From: Paraescarpia echinospica
Lineage: Eukaryota; Annelida; Polychaeta; Sabellida; Siboglinidae
Reading direction: 5' to 3'
Assembly: GCA_020002185.1 (NCBI GenBank)
Contig: CM034535.1
Coordinates: 67,306,318 to 67,370,317 of the forward strand
Length of the DNA stretch: 64,000 nt
The stretch's first letter is position 1. Every line of letters begins with the position of its first letter. A program made the position numbers and the translations under genes. Under the pieces are notes generated by a model. It saw only the letters and a program-made list of their open reading frames with translations. It made no database searches and was not told where the DNA came from. This document shows, piece after piece, positions 1 to 13,220 of this stretch.

Positions 1-871
1 ATTTATTATTTATTTAACTATATGTATACTTTTTAACTGTTTAGGTAATGTTCAGACGGTATTAATATTATGTTACGAAGTTCACTTTATGTCAATAGAT
101 GTACGACTGTCTTAAAATATGTTTAAATTTATACTAGTTTTAGCATAGTTTCATAATGTTGCTGATGGTATATTTTGCGTATGCATGATGGGGGCAAAGG
201 AGATAAGCGTGTATGTATGTTGACGCCACAACGCCAAGAATTCCTCGTACATTTTAAATGCTACTTGGTAATAAACAGTCTGAACCTGAATTTAAAAAAA
301 AAATTGTCATTTATTGATACCCATGCTCAAATTATTTGAAATAATATTTGAGAATGGATATATAGTATATACCATATTTAGTATAATCTACTAACTGTAT
401 TGACTAAAGATAGGACATATATGTTCCATTTTATATTTAAATACCATACTGGAATGAAAAACAAAAGCAATAGTCAATGCCACATAACAGTCTACTAATT
501 ACAGTGCAATTTAACCACATTGCTCTACTGCTGCTTGGTGCCTGGTGGACAGTTAGTTATTGGCTCAAGGACAAATACATCAGGATGTTTTTACACCCAT
601 TGTAGCTTAGGCTGAATTGTGTGCACCATGGAGGCAGTCACTAAACCCATAGGCTTAAATGTAGTTGGCAACTTGGCACTTGACAGAACTGGTTTCAATG
701 CAGTGAAAGCCCAATTTAATCCTTGCTATGTAAACGCTCGTAAAATATTAGAGTAAAACTTCACCAGGGCCATGCTGAAGTTGACAAGGGGTGGCGACTG
801 AAGAAACTAGTGGAATCTACAACCTAATCATATGAAATTGTTACGTAGTTGAAATTCGGTTGAAATGTTCA
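1..871. other. No gene recognised
   Basis: AT-rich sequence with no long open frame and no transposon motif that I recognise on either strand. It is probably old intergenic or decayed repeat sequence. Confidence 0.6.
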
Positions 872-1098
872 ATAGTAATATAAAAGTAATAGGTCAATTA
901 CTATTACATTGCTTCCTATTATTATTACTATTACGGTGAGTTTTTGCTCAACCTATTTCTATTACTATTACTTCAATATTTGTAATCGTTACTATTACTA
1001 TTACATATTACTATTACTCCAGGTCTGCTACAAAATACAAACCACCGAGCGGTTTAGAGGGCCATGAATGAAATCAAATCAAATCAAATCAAATTTAT
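872..1098. repeat. ATTACT and CAAAT simple repeats beside a dispersed 35-bp motif
   Basis: An impure run of ATTACT-like units (about 890-1020) is followed by a 35-bp segment (1025-1059) and a short CAAAT run (1073-1097). The 35-bp segment recurs inverted at 50524-50558 with two mismatches. A short tandem tail next to a repeated segment is what LINE or SINE 3' ends look like, so I read this as the 3' end of a minus-strand retroelement. The family is not identified. Confidence 0.5.
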
Positions 1099-2047
1099 TT
1101 ATACACCACATATCTCTATAAAGCAAATTCAGGGGGTGTTTACAAACTAAAATGATTGCCAAAGGTTGCGACAGAATCAGCACAAAGAAGACCGGACGTC
1201 ATTACAAACGTCAAGTAGGAATACTTCAGAAAGCCGTCTTCTACGTCTATGTGTATATAGGGCCATCGGGAGGTTTGGCAATTGGTAATTTTGCTAGCCT
1301 CAACAGTATACCAGAACCAGCACAACACAATCATTAGGTCTACTTTGATTTCATTTTATGATCCAAGTCAGACAAACGAGTCAATTGATGACTTCAGACA
1401 GAAATATGAAACTCGTTTCTATCTACAAAAATAGAAGAATGGATGTCGAAGTGCAGCAGACGTGTTGATTCGGTACTCGTTGGCATGGTAACTGACCGAC
1501 GGTTTTCCCGCCCATATAAACCACAATCACCGTTACGTTCTTGTACTTCAATTAGTACGACACCGATCCCCTCAAGTCGGCGGGGTACTTCTGATTTAAG
1601 AAAATAATATTGTGCTTTCATCATCTCCTTCAGTTATACGGCAGTATCAAAAGTATTGGACCGTGGAATAGATGGCATTTCGCCAAGCTTGTAAGATGCA
1701 TATTTGCCCATAATTAACGTTTGGATGGAAAGTAATAAGTGCAACAACATGGAGGGTTTCAAATTTATAACCTATTATCAACACAGTCACGTCATTGAGT
1801 CACGGAATCACTGAGTCAATGCATAAACGTCATGCCATGAGTGTATACTGACAGTATTCGAAGCTTGCATCTGAAGCGGGAGTCTGTCTAACTTGGATCC
1901 TGATTCAACACATCGTTGTCAGTTCAAGGTCTTCGTGTTTCAAATGTTGGGACTCTTCAACGGAAAACATGACCTCGTATCTTCCACGACAATTCGTGTG
2001 CATATCTGAGACAATTGATCAACTACTGAGTCAACCCGTGCTTCAAT
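1099..2047. other. No gene recognised
   Basis: Short open frames on both strands overlap one another and show no domain, so they look like chance frames. Sequence after the CAAAT run may belong to an unrecognised retroelement tail. Confidence 0.5.
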
Positions 2048-2662
2048 CGTCGTGAGAGTGCGCCGGGCTATGTACTATGAACAGTTCAAACGTCGTGAGA
2101 GTGCGCCGGGCTATGTACTATGAACAGTGAAAACGTCGTGAGAGTGCGCCGGGCTATGTACTATGAACAGTGAAAACGTCGTGAAAGTGCGCCGGGCTAT
2201 GTACTATGAACAGTGAAAACGTCGTGAGAGTGCGCCGGGCTATGTACTATGAACAGTGAAAACGTCGTGAGAGTGCGCCGGGCTATGTACTATGAACAGT
2301 GAAAACGTCGTGAGAGTGCGCCGGGCTATGTACTATGAACAGTTCAATCGTCGTGAGAGTGCGCCGGGCTATGTACTATGAACAGTTCAAACGTCGTGAG
2401 AGTGCGCCGGGCTATGTACTATGAACAGTTCAAACGTCGTGAGAGTGCGCCGGGCTATGTACTATGAACAGTTCAAACGTCGTGAGAGTGCGCCGGGCTA
2501 TGTACTATGAACAGTTAAAACGTCGTGAGAGTGCGCCGTGAGAGTGCGCCGGGCTATGTACTATGAACAGTTCAAACGTCGTGAGAGTGCGCCGGGCTAT
2601 GTACTATGAACAGTTCAAACGTCGTGAGAGTGCGCCGGGCTATGTACTATGAACAGTTAAAA
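2048..2662 (+). repeat. 43-bp minisatellite, 14 units
   Basis: A 43-bp unit beginning CGTCGTGAGAGTGCGCCGGG repeats at 2048, 2091, 2134 and so on up to 2620. Units are nearly identical and differ mainly in the last bases (TTCAAA, TGAAAA or TTAAAA). The TGAAAA type is clustered in units 2-6, which suggests block-wise spread of variants. The unit starting at 2521 is 56 bp long because TGAGAGTGCGCCG is duplicated inside it. The array ends about 125 bp before the start codon of a GPCR pseudogene. It is GC-richer than its surroundings. Confidence 0.95.
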
Positions 2663-2744
2663 CGTGTTTGTAGTTTATCATACATCGATACACTGAAACG
2701 TACACATTATGTAACTCTTTGAGCGGTCTTTTGAGGAATGCCAA

Positions 2745-2786
2745 TCATCCGTTGAATATTGCGCTAGTTTCAAGTAACTCTCCTGA
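2745..2786 (+). promoter_or_regulatory. Conserved 5' leader of the GPCR family
   Basis: The block TTGCGCTAGTT at 2759-2769 ends exactly 17 bases before the ATG. The same block with the same 17-base gap precedes the intact receptor (62330-62340, minus strand), and a variant with the same gap precedes the pseudogene at 27860. The more distal TCATCCGTTGAATATT matches the leader at 27861-27903. It may be 5' UTR, a splice acceptor context or a core-promoter element; the sequence alone does not decide. Confidence 0.6.
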
Positions 2787-3711
2787 ATGGATGCCCTGAA
2801 CATATCGAGCCGGAACAACGGGAGCGGCCTGCTTCTGGACGTCCAAATGGCTCCGCCACAAATATAGTATTTGTTAACAATTTAACTTTCTTTTTCTAGG
2901 TCGTGTTAAGTTTTCCAGGCAACTTGTTCGTGATGGCGGTGTATCTCCGACAGATGACTATGCCCACAAGAGGGTATATGTTTGCGTTGGCCGTAGCTGA
3001 TACGGCCGTGTGTATGTGTACAATAGCTCTGACCAGCGCACTGATTGATCACATGACCTTGTACGCTGTTCTGTATTTCATCGACTTGTCTATCATATCA
3101 CCGAACTATCTGCTGGCGCATGTATCTATGGAACGCGTTGTGGCGGTGTGGCGACCCCACTCGTTTAGTGTTAGCGATCTCCGGGCGAAGGCACCGCTTG
3201 CTGTTATCGTTGTAGCTGCGGGGCTCTCTGTTGGACTTATCACCTTTGCAAGATTGCATCATCACACATATTTGTCTTGCGTATTTCCCATGTTTGTGAC
3301 ACTACTTAGTGTGTTAGTCATGATTGTGTGCTACATGCTGGTGGCGGTAAAGCTGCTAAAAACAACTTAAGAGCATCTCGCAAGAACGACAGCATTCTAG
3401 GCGGGGCACAGTCGTTCGCACCAGGACCTTCAACTCTCTCCAACAGTGCCGTCGGTCGGAAAAGGAAAAGGTGACGCCGCACCAGGAGTTAATAAAGTAC
3501 CTACGAAGCAAGCCAATACTTACAAAGGCGTGTTCCTGCTGTTTATCGTTAATGTAGTCTGTATCGCCTGTTGGCTGTCGCAGTGGATGGCGTATGTCGG
3601 TCTGACCATCTCGGAGGGTGTTCTGGGAATGTTCCTGCTGAACTCCGCTGTGAATCCGTTCATATACAGCGTCGCCAGCGCAATGTTTCGTAACGACGAT
3701 ATATATATATA
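2787..3711 (+). pseudogene. Class A GPCR pseudogene (copy 1)
   Basis: Starts MDALNISS like its paralogue at 27860, then meets a stop after about 26 codons. The receptor frame resumes at about 2899 inside TM1 with the GNLFV motif, after a gap of about 24 residues relative to the paralogue. TM2 to TM5 follow, with ERVVAVWRPH as the DRY-region variant. A frameshift near 3360 ends the frame after LVAVKLL, and a second shift near 3450 restores TM6 and TM7 (CWLSQW, NPFIY). The copy ends at MFRNDD, where TA repeats and duplicon A replace the C-terminus. A polypyrimidine-AG sequence just before 2899 resembles a splice acceptor, but the two later frameshifts still make the copy dead. The family is certain at the level of rhodopsin-like receptors; the ligand is unknown. 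Confidence 0.85.
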
Positions 3712-3866
3712 TAATCTTACCTTTTGACTTTATTATGTTCTGTATCGTCGCGGAGATGGTTGTCGTGCGTGTCTAAAACAATTGAACTTACAGTTAACGT
3801 TATAGAGTGACACAGTAGTTGGCGTTATATAGTAACAGTGTAATTATCCATGGATATGGTACAATC

Positions 3867-4927
3867 CACGAGTCGGCAACCTGCGGCCCGTGGGGCCAAC
3901 TGCGGCCCGCGTAGCTGTTTCATGCGGCTCGCAAGCTACAAGCGAGATTATTTATACACAATGCGGCCCACGGGAATGTGACAGTTGGCTGAAGAACCTG
4001 CAGCATCATTCGCTGCTTCACAACACAAGAAAGACTCTGTGGCAAATAAATGAAAATGCTAAACGCTCGTGCTCGTGTTCTAAGGCAACGACAGTTTCAG
4101 CACTTTCTTGCCGATATAAATGCGTAATATTGAGACCTCTATACATCTGCGAAGTGCGCTGACTAAGGTGAGATTCACCGCGTGTAGGTCTAGGATGTAA
4201 GACATGGGATTAGCTTGTTCACAGAAGAAAGGATGTAGATATACCCGAATTCACTGACCCCCAGATTGATGTACAATTTTGCATTTTGTCGATATCAAGG
4301 TGAACCTGAATCTGCGGAATTTTCAACTCCAGGAACGAAAGCATCTCATCAATTAAATTGTCTAGTTCGTATCCGCTTTCAAGATCACGACACAACTACG
4401 GAACGACAACAACATGCGCGTCTCATTACCCCAAAGAACAATACCCTGAAAGAACTATAAGATGGATTTTTGGCAATTTCAGGGTTCGCAGTGGGAGTTG
4501 CTCGTTTTATCCAACCCATTCTACGCGGAAATAGACGATACGTCGTTAGCCAATAGCTATGCAGATGAAGCTCATCGAACTGCAGTGCGGCTGTATGGCA
4601 CTCAAAACATCCGCCATGGGTTATTATGACATGTACTTGCCAACGGAACTATATTTTGTCAAGGCCGCAGGAACAAATTTGCAGCCAGACGTGGGGCACT
4701 TGGCGGTGCAGCAACAGCACCAGGCGTTACACTAATCAATACACCCAGTGGGGCTCCCCAAAACACCTAACAGCACACTGCTTGAGACCTCGAGCGGCAC
4801 TCTTGCCTCAAGCGGGGAGGCGTACGCACCCAAAACACATCCAGCCTGCGGGCTTGAAAGGTGTGGCCCGCTGACCTAGTCCAATTCATTTATATGGCCA
4901 TCCATTCCTAAAGGTTGCCGGCCCCTT
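3867..4927. mobile_element. Non-autonomous hAT-type DNA transposon (copy in duplicon A)
   Basis: The left end CACGAGTCGGCAACCTGCGG and the right end, read on the minus strand, AAGGGGCCGGCAACCTTT share the GGCAACC core typical of hAT termini. The interior near both ends is rich in GCGGCCCG/GGCCCGC, another feature of this group. The 8-bp flanks GTACAATC and GCATAATC agree at six of eight positions, as expected for an aged hAT target-site duplication. No intact transposase is present and frames are short. The same element lies at 19316-20497 in duplicon B with related flanks, so it inserted before the duplication. Confidence 0.75.
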
Positions 4928-5560
4928 GCATAATCTCTTAGATAAAGCGGCGGCTTGAACCAGAATATATTAAAATGTGTCCTTTCTCGCCGTGCTACGC
5001 CGGGATAACGCAGCTCGTACCAATCGAGAAGCTGGTGCCATACAAGCAGAAAAGCCAACATTCTAGGGATCTTGGGAGCCGCTTTTTGATGTCAGGAGGT
5101 GTCAAGGAATTGCAACACGGACGTTGTGGTTCTTCAGTGAGAGAATACATTTAGCGGACAATTGGCGAGACATCGTCCAATAACACCGGTGACCCGTGTC
5201 ATTAAGACAAGGAGCTGTTGCCCTTCGTTCTTCCTGTGACGTTTTCTGCATATTTGGTTAGAATGCCGAACAGTTTTGAACATAACGGTGTTGGGAAATG
5301 ACACCATTTGAGCGGTAGACAGACATATAGATTGGGAGATGTGTGACAAGCAACATGACTACGACCTCACTGGTTCGAATACCTTTTGTCCGGCTCGTTA
5401 TTGCCCGAACTTTAATATACTGGTTTGGTACTTCGACCATCTGACCATTGTTATTTATCACGCTGTTGGGGAAATCTCAGAACATGTAACCTCAACGCTC
5501 ACACGCAGCAAGCGCGCGCACACGCACGCACGTACACACACAAACAAACACACATACACA

Positions 5561-6307
5561 GAGACTAGTAATAGTAGCAGACGGTTGCAGATACGGCATG
5601 GAATGGGGTGATGTTTCTCTCACCAAAGTCCGACGCACACAGACTGTTGCAGATAGGGCACGGAGCACATGTATGCGTGGAATGGGATGATGTTTCTCTC
5701 ACTCTGTGACGTTTTTTTACGAGCTGCTGCGAGGCGTTGGCGACGGTCATCCTCAGAGCTCGTTGTTGCCCTCATGGACAGTGCGCGCCAGTTGGATATG
5801 TCAGCAGCTGCTTTCTCCAGCTGTCGAGGCTGAAGATTTGTTCATTTTGGTTCGGCTTCAGGTTGTCTTTATATCGCTTCTTAGGACGTCCTAGTCTGCG
5901 GTTTTCGTGTGCCAGCTCACCGCAGAATAGTTGTCTAGGCATTCTGGTTGCGTCCATGCGTATACCATGAAGCTGGGCTCGTAGGATCGTGTATTAGATG
6001 CCCGTGGTGTTGGCTCTGTCAAGGACTTCCTGGTCAGTGATCGTGTCATGTCAGCGTATCCGCATTATGGAACGAAGAGAACGTGTATGGAACTGTTCTA
6101 GATGTGCCTGCGGTACAGAGTCCATGTTTAACAGCCATGGAGTAGATATGTGATTATAACAGCATCATAAACATTTATTTAGTGGCGAGTCAGATGTTTC
6201 TATCTTTCAGAAATTTCAAACGGAGCCTCCCAAATGCTTGACTGGCTTTCTGGATTCTCGCCGTTATTTCTCTGTTAAGGATCCATCCGCTGAGATAGTA
6301 CTGTCAC
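5561..6307 (-). mobile_element. LINE 3' fragment (reverse transcriptase C-terminal region)
   Basis: The minus strand reads, with stops, IQKASQAFGRL, then LYRRHLEQFHTRSLRSIMRIR, then RRLGRPKKRYKDNLK, and ends with a CPICNSLCASDFGERN zinc-finger-like tail. This is the standard C-terminal region of a widespread animal LINE group whose endonuclease resembles craniofacial development protein 2. A diverged direct duplication of about 80 bp occurs in the 3' part (5580-5710). The element ends in a CTACTATTACT-type tail. CACACATACACA flanks it at 5549-5560 and 6308-6319, a possible 12-bp target-site duplication in CA-rich sequence. Duplicon B lacks this insertion. Confidence 0.75.

Positions 6308-6402
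<95 letters not shown>
6308..6402. repeat. (CA)n tract
   Basis: A nearly pure CA dinucleotide run of about 85 bases lies at the 5' truncation point of the LINE. Open frames across it are artefacts of the repeat. Confidence 0.95.
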
Positions 6403-6403
<1 letters not shown>

Positions 6404-6514
6404 TTCCATATGTAGTGTTTAGATCTTTCTTTACACCAGGACTTCAGGGGTGAAATGTAACGCACTTTGAGCTAATGACTAGATACTGCGTTGTATAAGA
6501 ACATAGGGATAGAG

Positions 6515-7190
6515 TGAGGAAGGAAGGGAGGGAGGGAGAGAGGGAGCGAGGGAAAGAAGGAGAAAGTGAGAGAGGGAGACAGGGAGAGAGGGAGAGAGGG
6601 AGAGAGGGAGAGAGGGAGACAGGGAGAGAGGGAGACAGGGAGAGAGGGAGACAGGGAGAGAGGGAGACAGGGAGAGAGGGAGAGAGGGAGAGAGGGAGAG
6701 AGGGAGAGAGGGAGAGAGGGAGAGAGGGAGAGAGAGAGAGAGGGAGAGAGGGAGGGAGGGAGGGAACGAGGGAGGGAGTGAGGGAGGAAGGGAGGGAGGT
6801 ATATAGACCGGAAGAGAAGGAGGGAGCGAAGGAGGTACGTAGGGAGGGAGGGGTATAATTAGTGTTCGAGGGGAGAGATTGCGAGTGACGAAAAGATGGA
6901 AGAAACATAATCTACCAATGTATTATGTCAAACGAGAGCCTAATCTACCAATGGAAGGAGGGACAAACGGGCGGAGGGACGGAGGGTCGGAGTGAGTGAG
7001 AGAGGTATGGAGGGAATGAAGTAAGTATGGAGGAACGGACGGACGTGAGTGAGTGAATGGATGAGGGAGAGAGTGAGATGGGGGTGGTGGGAGGGAGGGA
7101 TGAAGACAGGGAGGGATGAAGGGAGGGACGGAGGGAGGGAAAGAGTGAAAGAGAGTAAGAAGGAAAGAGAGAGGGAGGGAAGAGTTAGAG
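6515..7190. repeat. GGGAGA and GA-rich tracts
   Basis: Mostly six-base GGGAGA/GGGACA units at 6515-6805, then a looser purine-rich stretch at 6950-7190. Duplicon B has a shorter GGGAGA run at the matching place (21195-21303). This is a strand-asymmetric purine tract with no coding meaning. Confidence 0.9.
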
Positions 7191-8004
7191 AGGAGCATGC
7201 GTACTTTATAACGTTCGCTTCTATACAAGATCAACGACGTGGTCGGAAATCACGCAACTAGTCGAGTTAGCTTTTTGGATGGTTACGTAACGTCATATTA
7301 CGTTACCATGGTGCCCGGAATCGTAAGGTAAGGTAAGGACGGAAACGTTCTTCTTCCGATGAAGCTCATGATTTTAAATCTCTCTCTTGTTTATCATTCA
7401 TGGACATGTATGCTATATGCTGACAATGACGCAAGAACGTGTATGAAAATCATGTTCGCTTAAATAATACGTAATTTCATAACAAAAGCGCTTTACATTA
7501 AATGTATCTATATTCATGTAAAATAAGAAAATGTTTTTTGTTTTGTGGGAATAAAGTATTTATTGTAAACTTGATTAAACTATATATATATATGCGTGTG
7601 ATGTTTTATGACAAAGTATATACTGACTCAAACAATAAGATGATCTTCCGCGTTACACGTCAAGCAATCCTAAACCGCTGACTATTCTTCATAAGTATGA
7701 CACTGAATGACAAAACACCGTTATTTTTGTTAGGAACATTATTATTTTTAAGTTAACAACAACAACTGATCCATCTTCCGTCCACATACCGAGCTAGAAA
7801 GCATGTTGTATATATTTGTTAAAACAAAATTTGGTGGACCGCCGGCTGTTAACTAATTTGTTTTATTCCACTAGGCAACGTTGCTCAGGCAACATTTCAG
7901 TCGTTGCTCGTTCGCAGAACGGTATGTTCAATATGGCTGTTCGGTTAACATCACTCTTGGCTGACGCCGTATGTTAAAATGTATTTACTTCAGTGCATCC
8001 TCGC

Positions 8005-8890
8005 AAGCCAGGGATGGTAACTGGCTATGCTACCTCTGGCGTTCATCCTGCTAATGTACGGATGCACCCCAAATCATTTGTTTTCATCCCGTGATTCCAG
8101 ATCACCCCCTCAATGAAATATGTGTAATTATCCATCCAACTACTGACGAAAGATAATTATAGTCGACATGCCAGTGGTGCTGACACTGAACTAATCCCGG
8201 CTCACAAGGATGTTTCGGTGCTGCGTACACGTTTATATATTTACATTACCATTTCATATACATTGTCTTTGGTGACTTGTTTTCAGATATACTGTATTTT
8301 AAATACGATTCAATTGAGGACGACTTCATAACCAAAGTCAGACTTGTTACAATAAACATTATAATACTTTACAAGAAACACTCATTCGACAACGTTCGAT
8401 AACTAGCATTTGTACGTTTGCACATTATGCTCACTGTTCAAAATGAAAAATATATTAAGATAATTATGTTACTTACAATACAGACATATAATGTAACAAT
8501 CTTTCTATTACCCAGTATTCCACAATATAGTTTTGTGTTCGTTGTTCCGTTGTCCTGGTAGACCTATGCACGCTTCTACAAGCTAATATGTCAACCATTT
8601 CACCAGATGTATCCATTTCTCTTTATCCGACGTCTCATTATTAGCCCCATAGTACAATCTACACGGACAACAACGCCTCCTTCATTCTACCAGGTGTTCG
8701 TCGCTCCTTCTGAGCATAAGTGTTCCGTTTTATTCCGACGAGATTGCCGGTATATTCAAAAGACAACATACATTTATCAACGACAAAAAGACGGCAAGAG
8801 TAACACTTATTATTACGTCATTTCTGTATTATTACATTCGACATTACCAATACGACAAAGCCAACAGGCTACATTAGCAGTTGCAGTGTC
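8005..8890. repeat. Shared module of duplicons A, B and C
   Basis: About 0.85 kb starting GCCAGGGATGGTAACTGGCT and ending AACAGGCTACATTAGCAG is present three times: here, at 22150-23048 and inverted at 44198-45003. It includes a hairpin-capable start (AGCCAG and CTGGCT). No protein-coding pattern is conserved across the copies. It is probably part of a moderately repeated non-coding mobile or duplicated unit. Confidence 0.75.
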
Positions 8891-9017
8891 ATGAATAGAC
8901 TTATAAGCTAACTAGTACGTGAATTATTTTCTAGTTGTTTCGCCTCACGTAATTCAATGAATATAACTTGTTTCACTCTGGAGAACAGTAAGTTGCAACT
9001 TGTAGCCATTTTATAAT

Positions 9018-9592
<575 letters not shown>

Positions 9593-9660
9593 ATGATATG
9601 AACAATTAATTGTTGCTCACATGACATTTCTGACTGACACGAAATCTAGTTCTGCGGTTT

Positions 9661-10261
9661 GCAATGTCTGCCATAGGAACTATATGTATGTAAATAAGTT
9701 GGTTAAAATGTACTTGTTTTTGTATTAGCGTACGTGTACTTTCAATATCTTGTTTTGCTATTTGTAGTATTTGTTTTGCTATTTGTATTATTCTCTATAT
9801 AATTTTTGTTTGAATCTCTTAGTTCAATTTGTCACTGAATTGTATAATGACATGTGACTCGTTTTCTGTTTAATGTTTAGTTATTTTCCACACGTGTTTT
9901 TTTTATTTGTTATAATATAATATATAATAACCTATGCATTTATATATGTTGGAAATGTGTTGGTTAAAATACATTAGATTGCATTAACAATTGCAATGTC
10001 TGCATTTGGTACCTGCGTTTATATTAACGAACGTTTACTATGAACATCTTGTTTTGCTATTTGCAGTATTCTTTATATCAGTGTGTTTTAATCTCTTGGT
10101 GCAATTTGTCACTCACTTGTGTCGTGATTCGTTTTCTGTTTATTGTTTATTTATTTTCCACACATGACTTTTTATTTGTAGTAATATAATTGCCTTTTTG
10201 CATTTTTGTGCATTTACAGATGTTGGAAATGTGTTGGTTATAATGCATTAGAATGCATTAG
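9661..10261. repeat. Diverged two-copy tandem duplication
   Basis: Landmarks recur in order: GCAATGTCTGC at 9661 and 9993, then ATCTTGTTTTGCTATTTG, then CGTTTTCTGTTTA, then ATTTTCCACAC, then ATGTTGGAAATGTGTTGGTT at 9946 and 10219. Unit lengths are about 328 and 269 bp, with indels. AT-rich, no coding potential. Origin unknown. Confidence 0.8.
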
Positions 10262-10689
10262 TTCCTACCTCTAGAAATACAGTTTTATTCTGAAGTTTTT
10301 ATAATCGGGCCATCTTGTCAAATGGTCCTGACTTTGTCCTATTACATCGCCATTTTTTTCTTGTATTTTTTCTCTGGCACTGTAAGTAGCTAATTATCAT
10401 GCAACGCTTTAGCTTTACATGAACAAAAGACAATTTTTTTTTAAAAGATCTTGTAACTCAAACACAAAAGGCACACTCTCTTACTGAAACATTATTCCAC
10501 GTTGAAAATATGCTTATCTCATTAACATTTAAAATACACTGAAATGATAACTGACGAAACTTGTCTCCAATTTACACGTGGTATTACAAATAAATATCTA
10601 AATAATATTTTAAACATCAGTAATACTGTTGATGAAAATAATGAAGTGCCAACAATACGCCGAATTTAATTTATTAGTCTAAAACATTG

Positions 10690-13220
10690 AACTCGAGGCG
10701 TTTGTAAATGACGTATCTTCCTTAAATTTTAATTTAGCATAATGTGTCTCCAAGAGAGCTGGTTATCTGATAATGATGACTTATCACTAATTCAATTAAA
10801 TGAATATTACTGTATACCCCAAGGAAAAAGTTGCAGCACTAAAGGTGGATTATTAATATATATATATATATAGATAAACACCTTGATTATGAAGTAAAGA
10901 TGACACTAAATATGTATGAACAATAGGAGGAACAAATAATACAAGTAAATGGAGGAGGCTTATCGCAGACAGTCACTATGGAAAATATATACCGACCTCC
11001 AAGGCCCTTAACTAAAAACTATAACGAATTTATCAATGAATTTACAATGGTCATATCATCCTTCAACATCATCAAAACAACAACCTTAATCTTACAGGGG
11101 ACTACAATATAAATATATTAAAAATAAACGAGCAAGACCACAATAGCATTTTCTTTGACATGTTAACTTCATTTAGTCTCTTCCCCCAAATTACTCTTCC
11201 TACAAGGTTCACAACATGTACATGTACACTTAGTGATAATTTTTTTAAATTTAACAAAACGTATTTTGCAAAGTACAGCAGGCATATTAATTAAGACATT
11301 TTCTGATCATCAACCATGTGTTTTATGCTTATGGACACTGCTATAAAAGAGGAACATCCTACCAAATTTATACCAGTTAATATACAAAATAAAGAGGCTA
11401 TGTTAAAAGTCAAAAATGATATAATCTCTTCTGAAATATGTAAAACATATGATACAAGTTCAAATGCTGATCCAAACCATAATTATAACATTATCATCAA
11501 TGAAATAAATCGAGCTAAAATAAATATGTGAATAGCAAATTAAAGAAATTTTATAAATATAAACATAAAAGGTCTACACGGATAACTCAAGTCTTGCTAA
11601 ACTCAATAAGATACAGACATAAACTTTACAAACAATTACAAATCACAAACCCTGAATCTTCTGAATATGGCATATTATTAATTATTCTAAAAACATACAA
11701 TATTATTTTGAAAAGAAGTTTTCGCAAAGCAATCATATTTTGACAAATGTTTTAATCAATTTAAATTTGACATAAAAACACTTGAAAAACTATAAATGAA
11801 ATCCTGTCTAAACATAACATTAATAAATCATTTCCAAAATATTTTAAAGAATCCGATTCTATTGTGGCAGACAAATTAGGAATTGCAAATAAACTTAATA
11901 CATTATTTATCAACATAGACAGTAATCTGGCAAATGATATTAGATACAAAAGGCATTCATGATCATTCATATTATCTAAATAAAATAGTAACCTGTAATT
12001 TTACGTTTAATTACGTTGAAGAAGATACCATAAAGAGAACAATAATTAATCTACCCAACAAAAGTAGCTGTGGATGTGATGGGCTCTCCACCAAACTGCT
12101 AAAAATGTTTGAACCTGCACTAACCAAATTTTTAACTTTATTAACAAATCAAGAATTAACCACAGGAATATTCCCTGATAAACTAAACATTGCTAAGGTA
12201 ATTACGGCACTAGAATTAATAGATAGAATAATAACCCAACTGCATAAGTATGAAATACCCATTAATATTTATGTAGATCTTTCCATAGCCTTTGATACCA
12301 TTGACCATTTAATTTTAATTGACAAATTGAAATATTATAGTATACATGGAACAAATCTGAACTTATTCAGTAGTTACCTAACAAATCGTAAATAATATAC
12401 GGAAATTGACAATATAAAATAAAATATGTTATTTTTGACAACAGGTGTACCACAAGGTTTAATCTTAGGACCCCTGTTATTCATCATATATATCAATGAT
12501 TTTGCACAAGGCAGTAAAATGTTTAATTTCATAATGTATGCTGATGATACAACTCTACCAAGTACACTAAACCCTTTCAGCGATAACATACATGACACAA
12601 ATTTAGAATTTTAATAAATGAAAAACTTTTAAAAATAAATTAATGGCTCATAATAAATAAATTATCGCTAAACATATTAAAAATCTAAATACATGACATT
12701 TCAAAAGGCAAGGAAAATATACAGACACTTACTCTGAAGATAGACAATGTAAATATTGAACAAGTTGTAGAATTTAATTTGTTGGGTTTAATTATAAATA
12801 CAAATCTAAAGTGGAAAAAGCCCACTTAAAAAATATGAAATGCTTGTTTTAAACAATTGGCATTTTAAATAAATTGAAACATGTGTTACCTCTTCATATT
12901 AAAATACTATTATAAAAAAATTATAATTATTTAATAGTGCTACACATTAATTATTGCATCATGGCGTGGGGCATTCAATCAAATAGAATAATAAAACTTC
13001 AAAAACAGCCCAGAGCGTTATTACCTTAAGTAATTATACTTCCACACAGAACCGCTTCACAAAAAACTCAACTTGTTAAAAGTAGATGACATCCTTAAAT
13101 TACAACAATTACAGTTTTACTATAAATATTTACACAATGACTTACCAGTTTATTTACAAAACGGGAGGACAATGTTTAACTATGAGGTACATAATCATGA
13201 TACAAGAGTTAAGAATAAAA
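10690..13220 (+). mobile_element. Degraded L2/Crack-like LINE
   Basis: Endonuclease remnants come first (LQESWLSDNDDLSLIQ near 10750, IYRPPRPLTKNYNEF near 10990, GDYNINILK near 11100). A linker follows, then a reverse transcriptase: SCGCDGLSTKLLK at about 12065, YVDLSIAFDTIDH at about 12270, [20 protein letters not shown] and MYADDTT at 12440-12560. The C-terminal region near 12960 reads NYCIMAWGIQSN. Stops and frameshifts are many. About 65 residues of the fingers region are missing between AKVI and TALELIDRI near 12205. Extremely AT-rich. Dead copy. Confidence 0.8.

Noticed and set aside
2048..2662. CRISPR-like array
   Set aside because: The units are contiguous tandem repeats with no unique spacers, and the context is metazoan. 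The same holds for 28072-28571.
2813..2900. Short intron in GPCR copy 1 that would rescue the reading frame
   Set aside because: A polypyrimidine-AG is present before the resumed frame, but the paralogues have no intron there, about 24 residues including half of TM1 would be missing, and two further frameshifts remain downstream.
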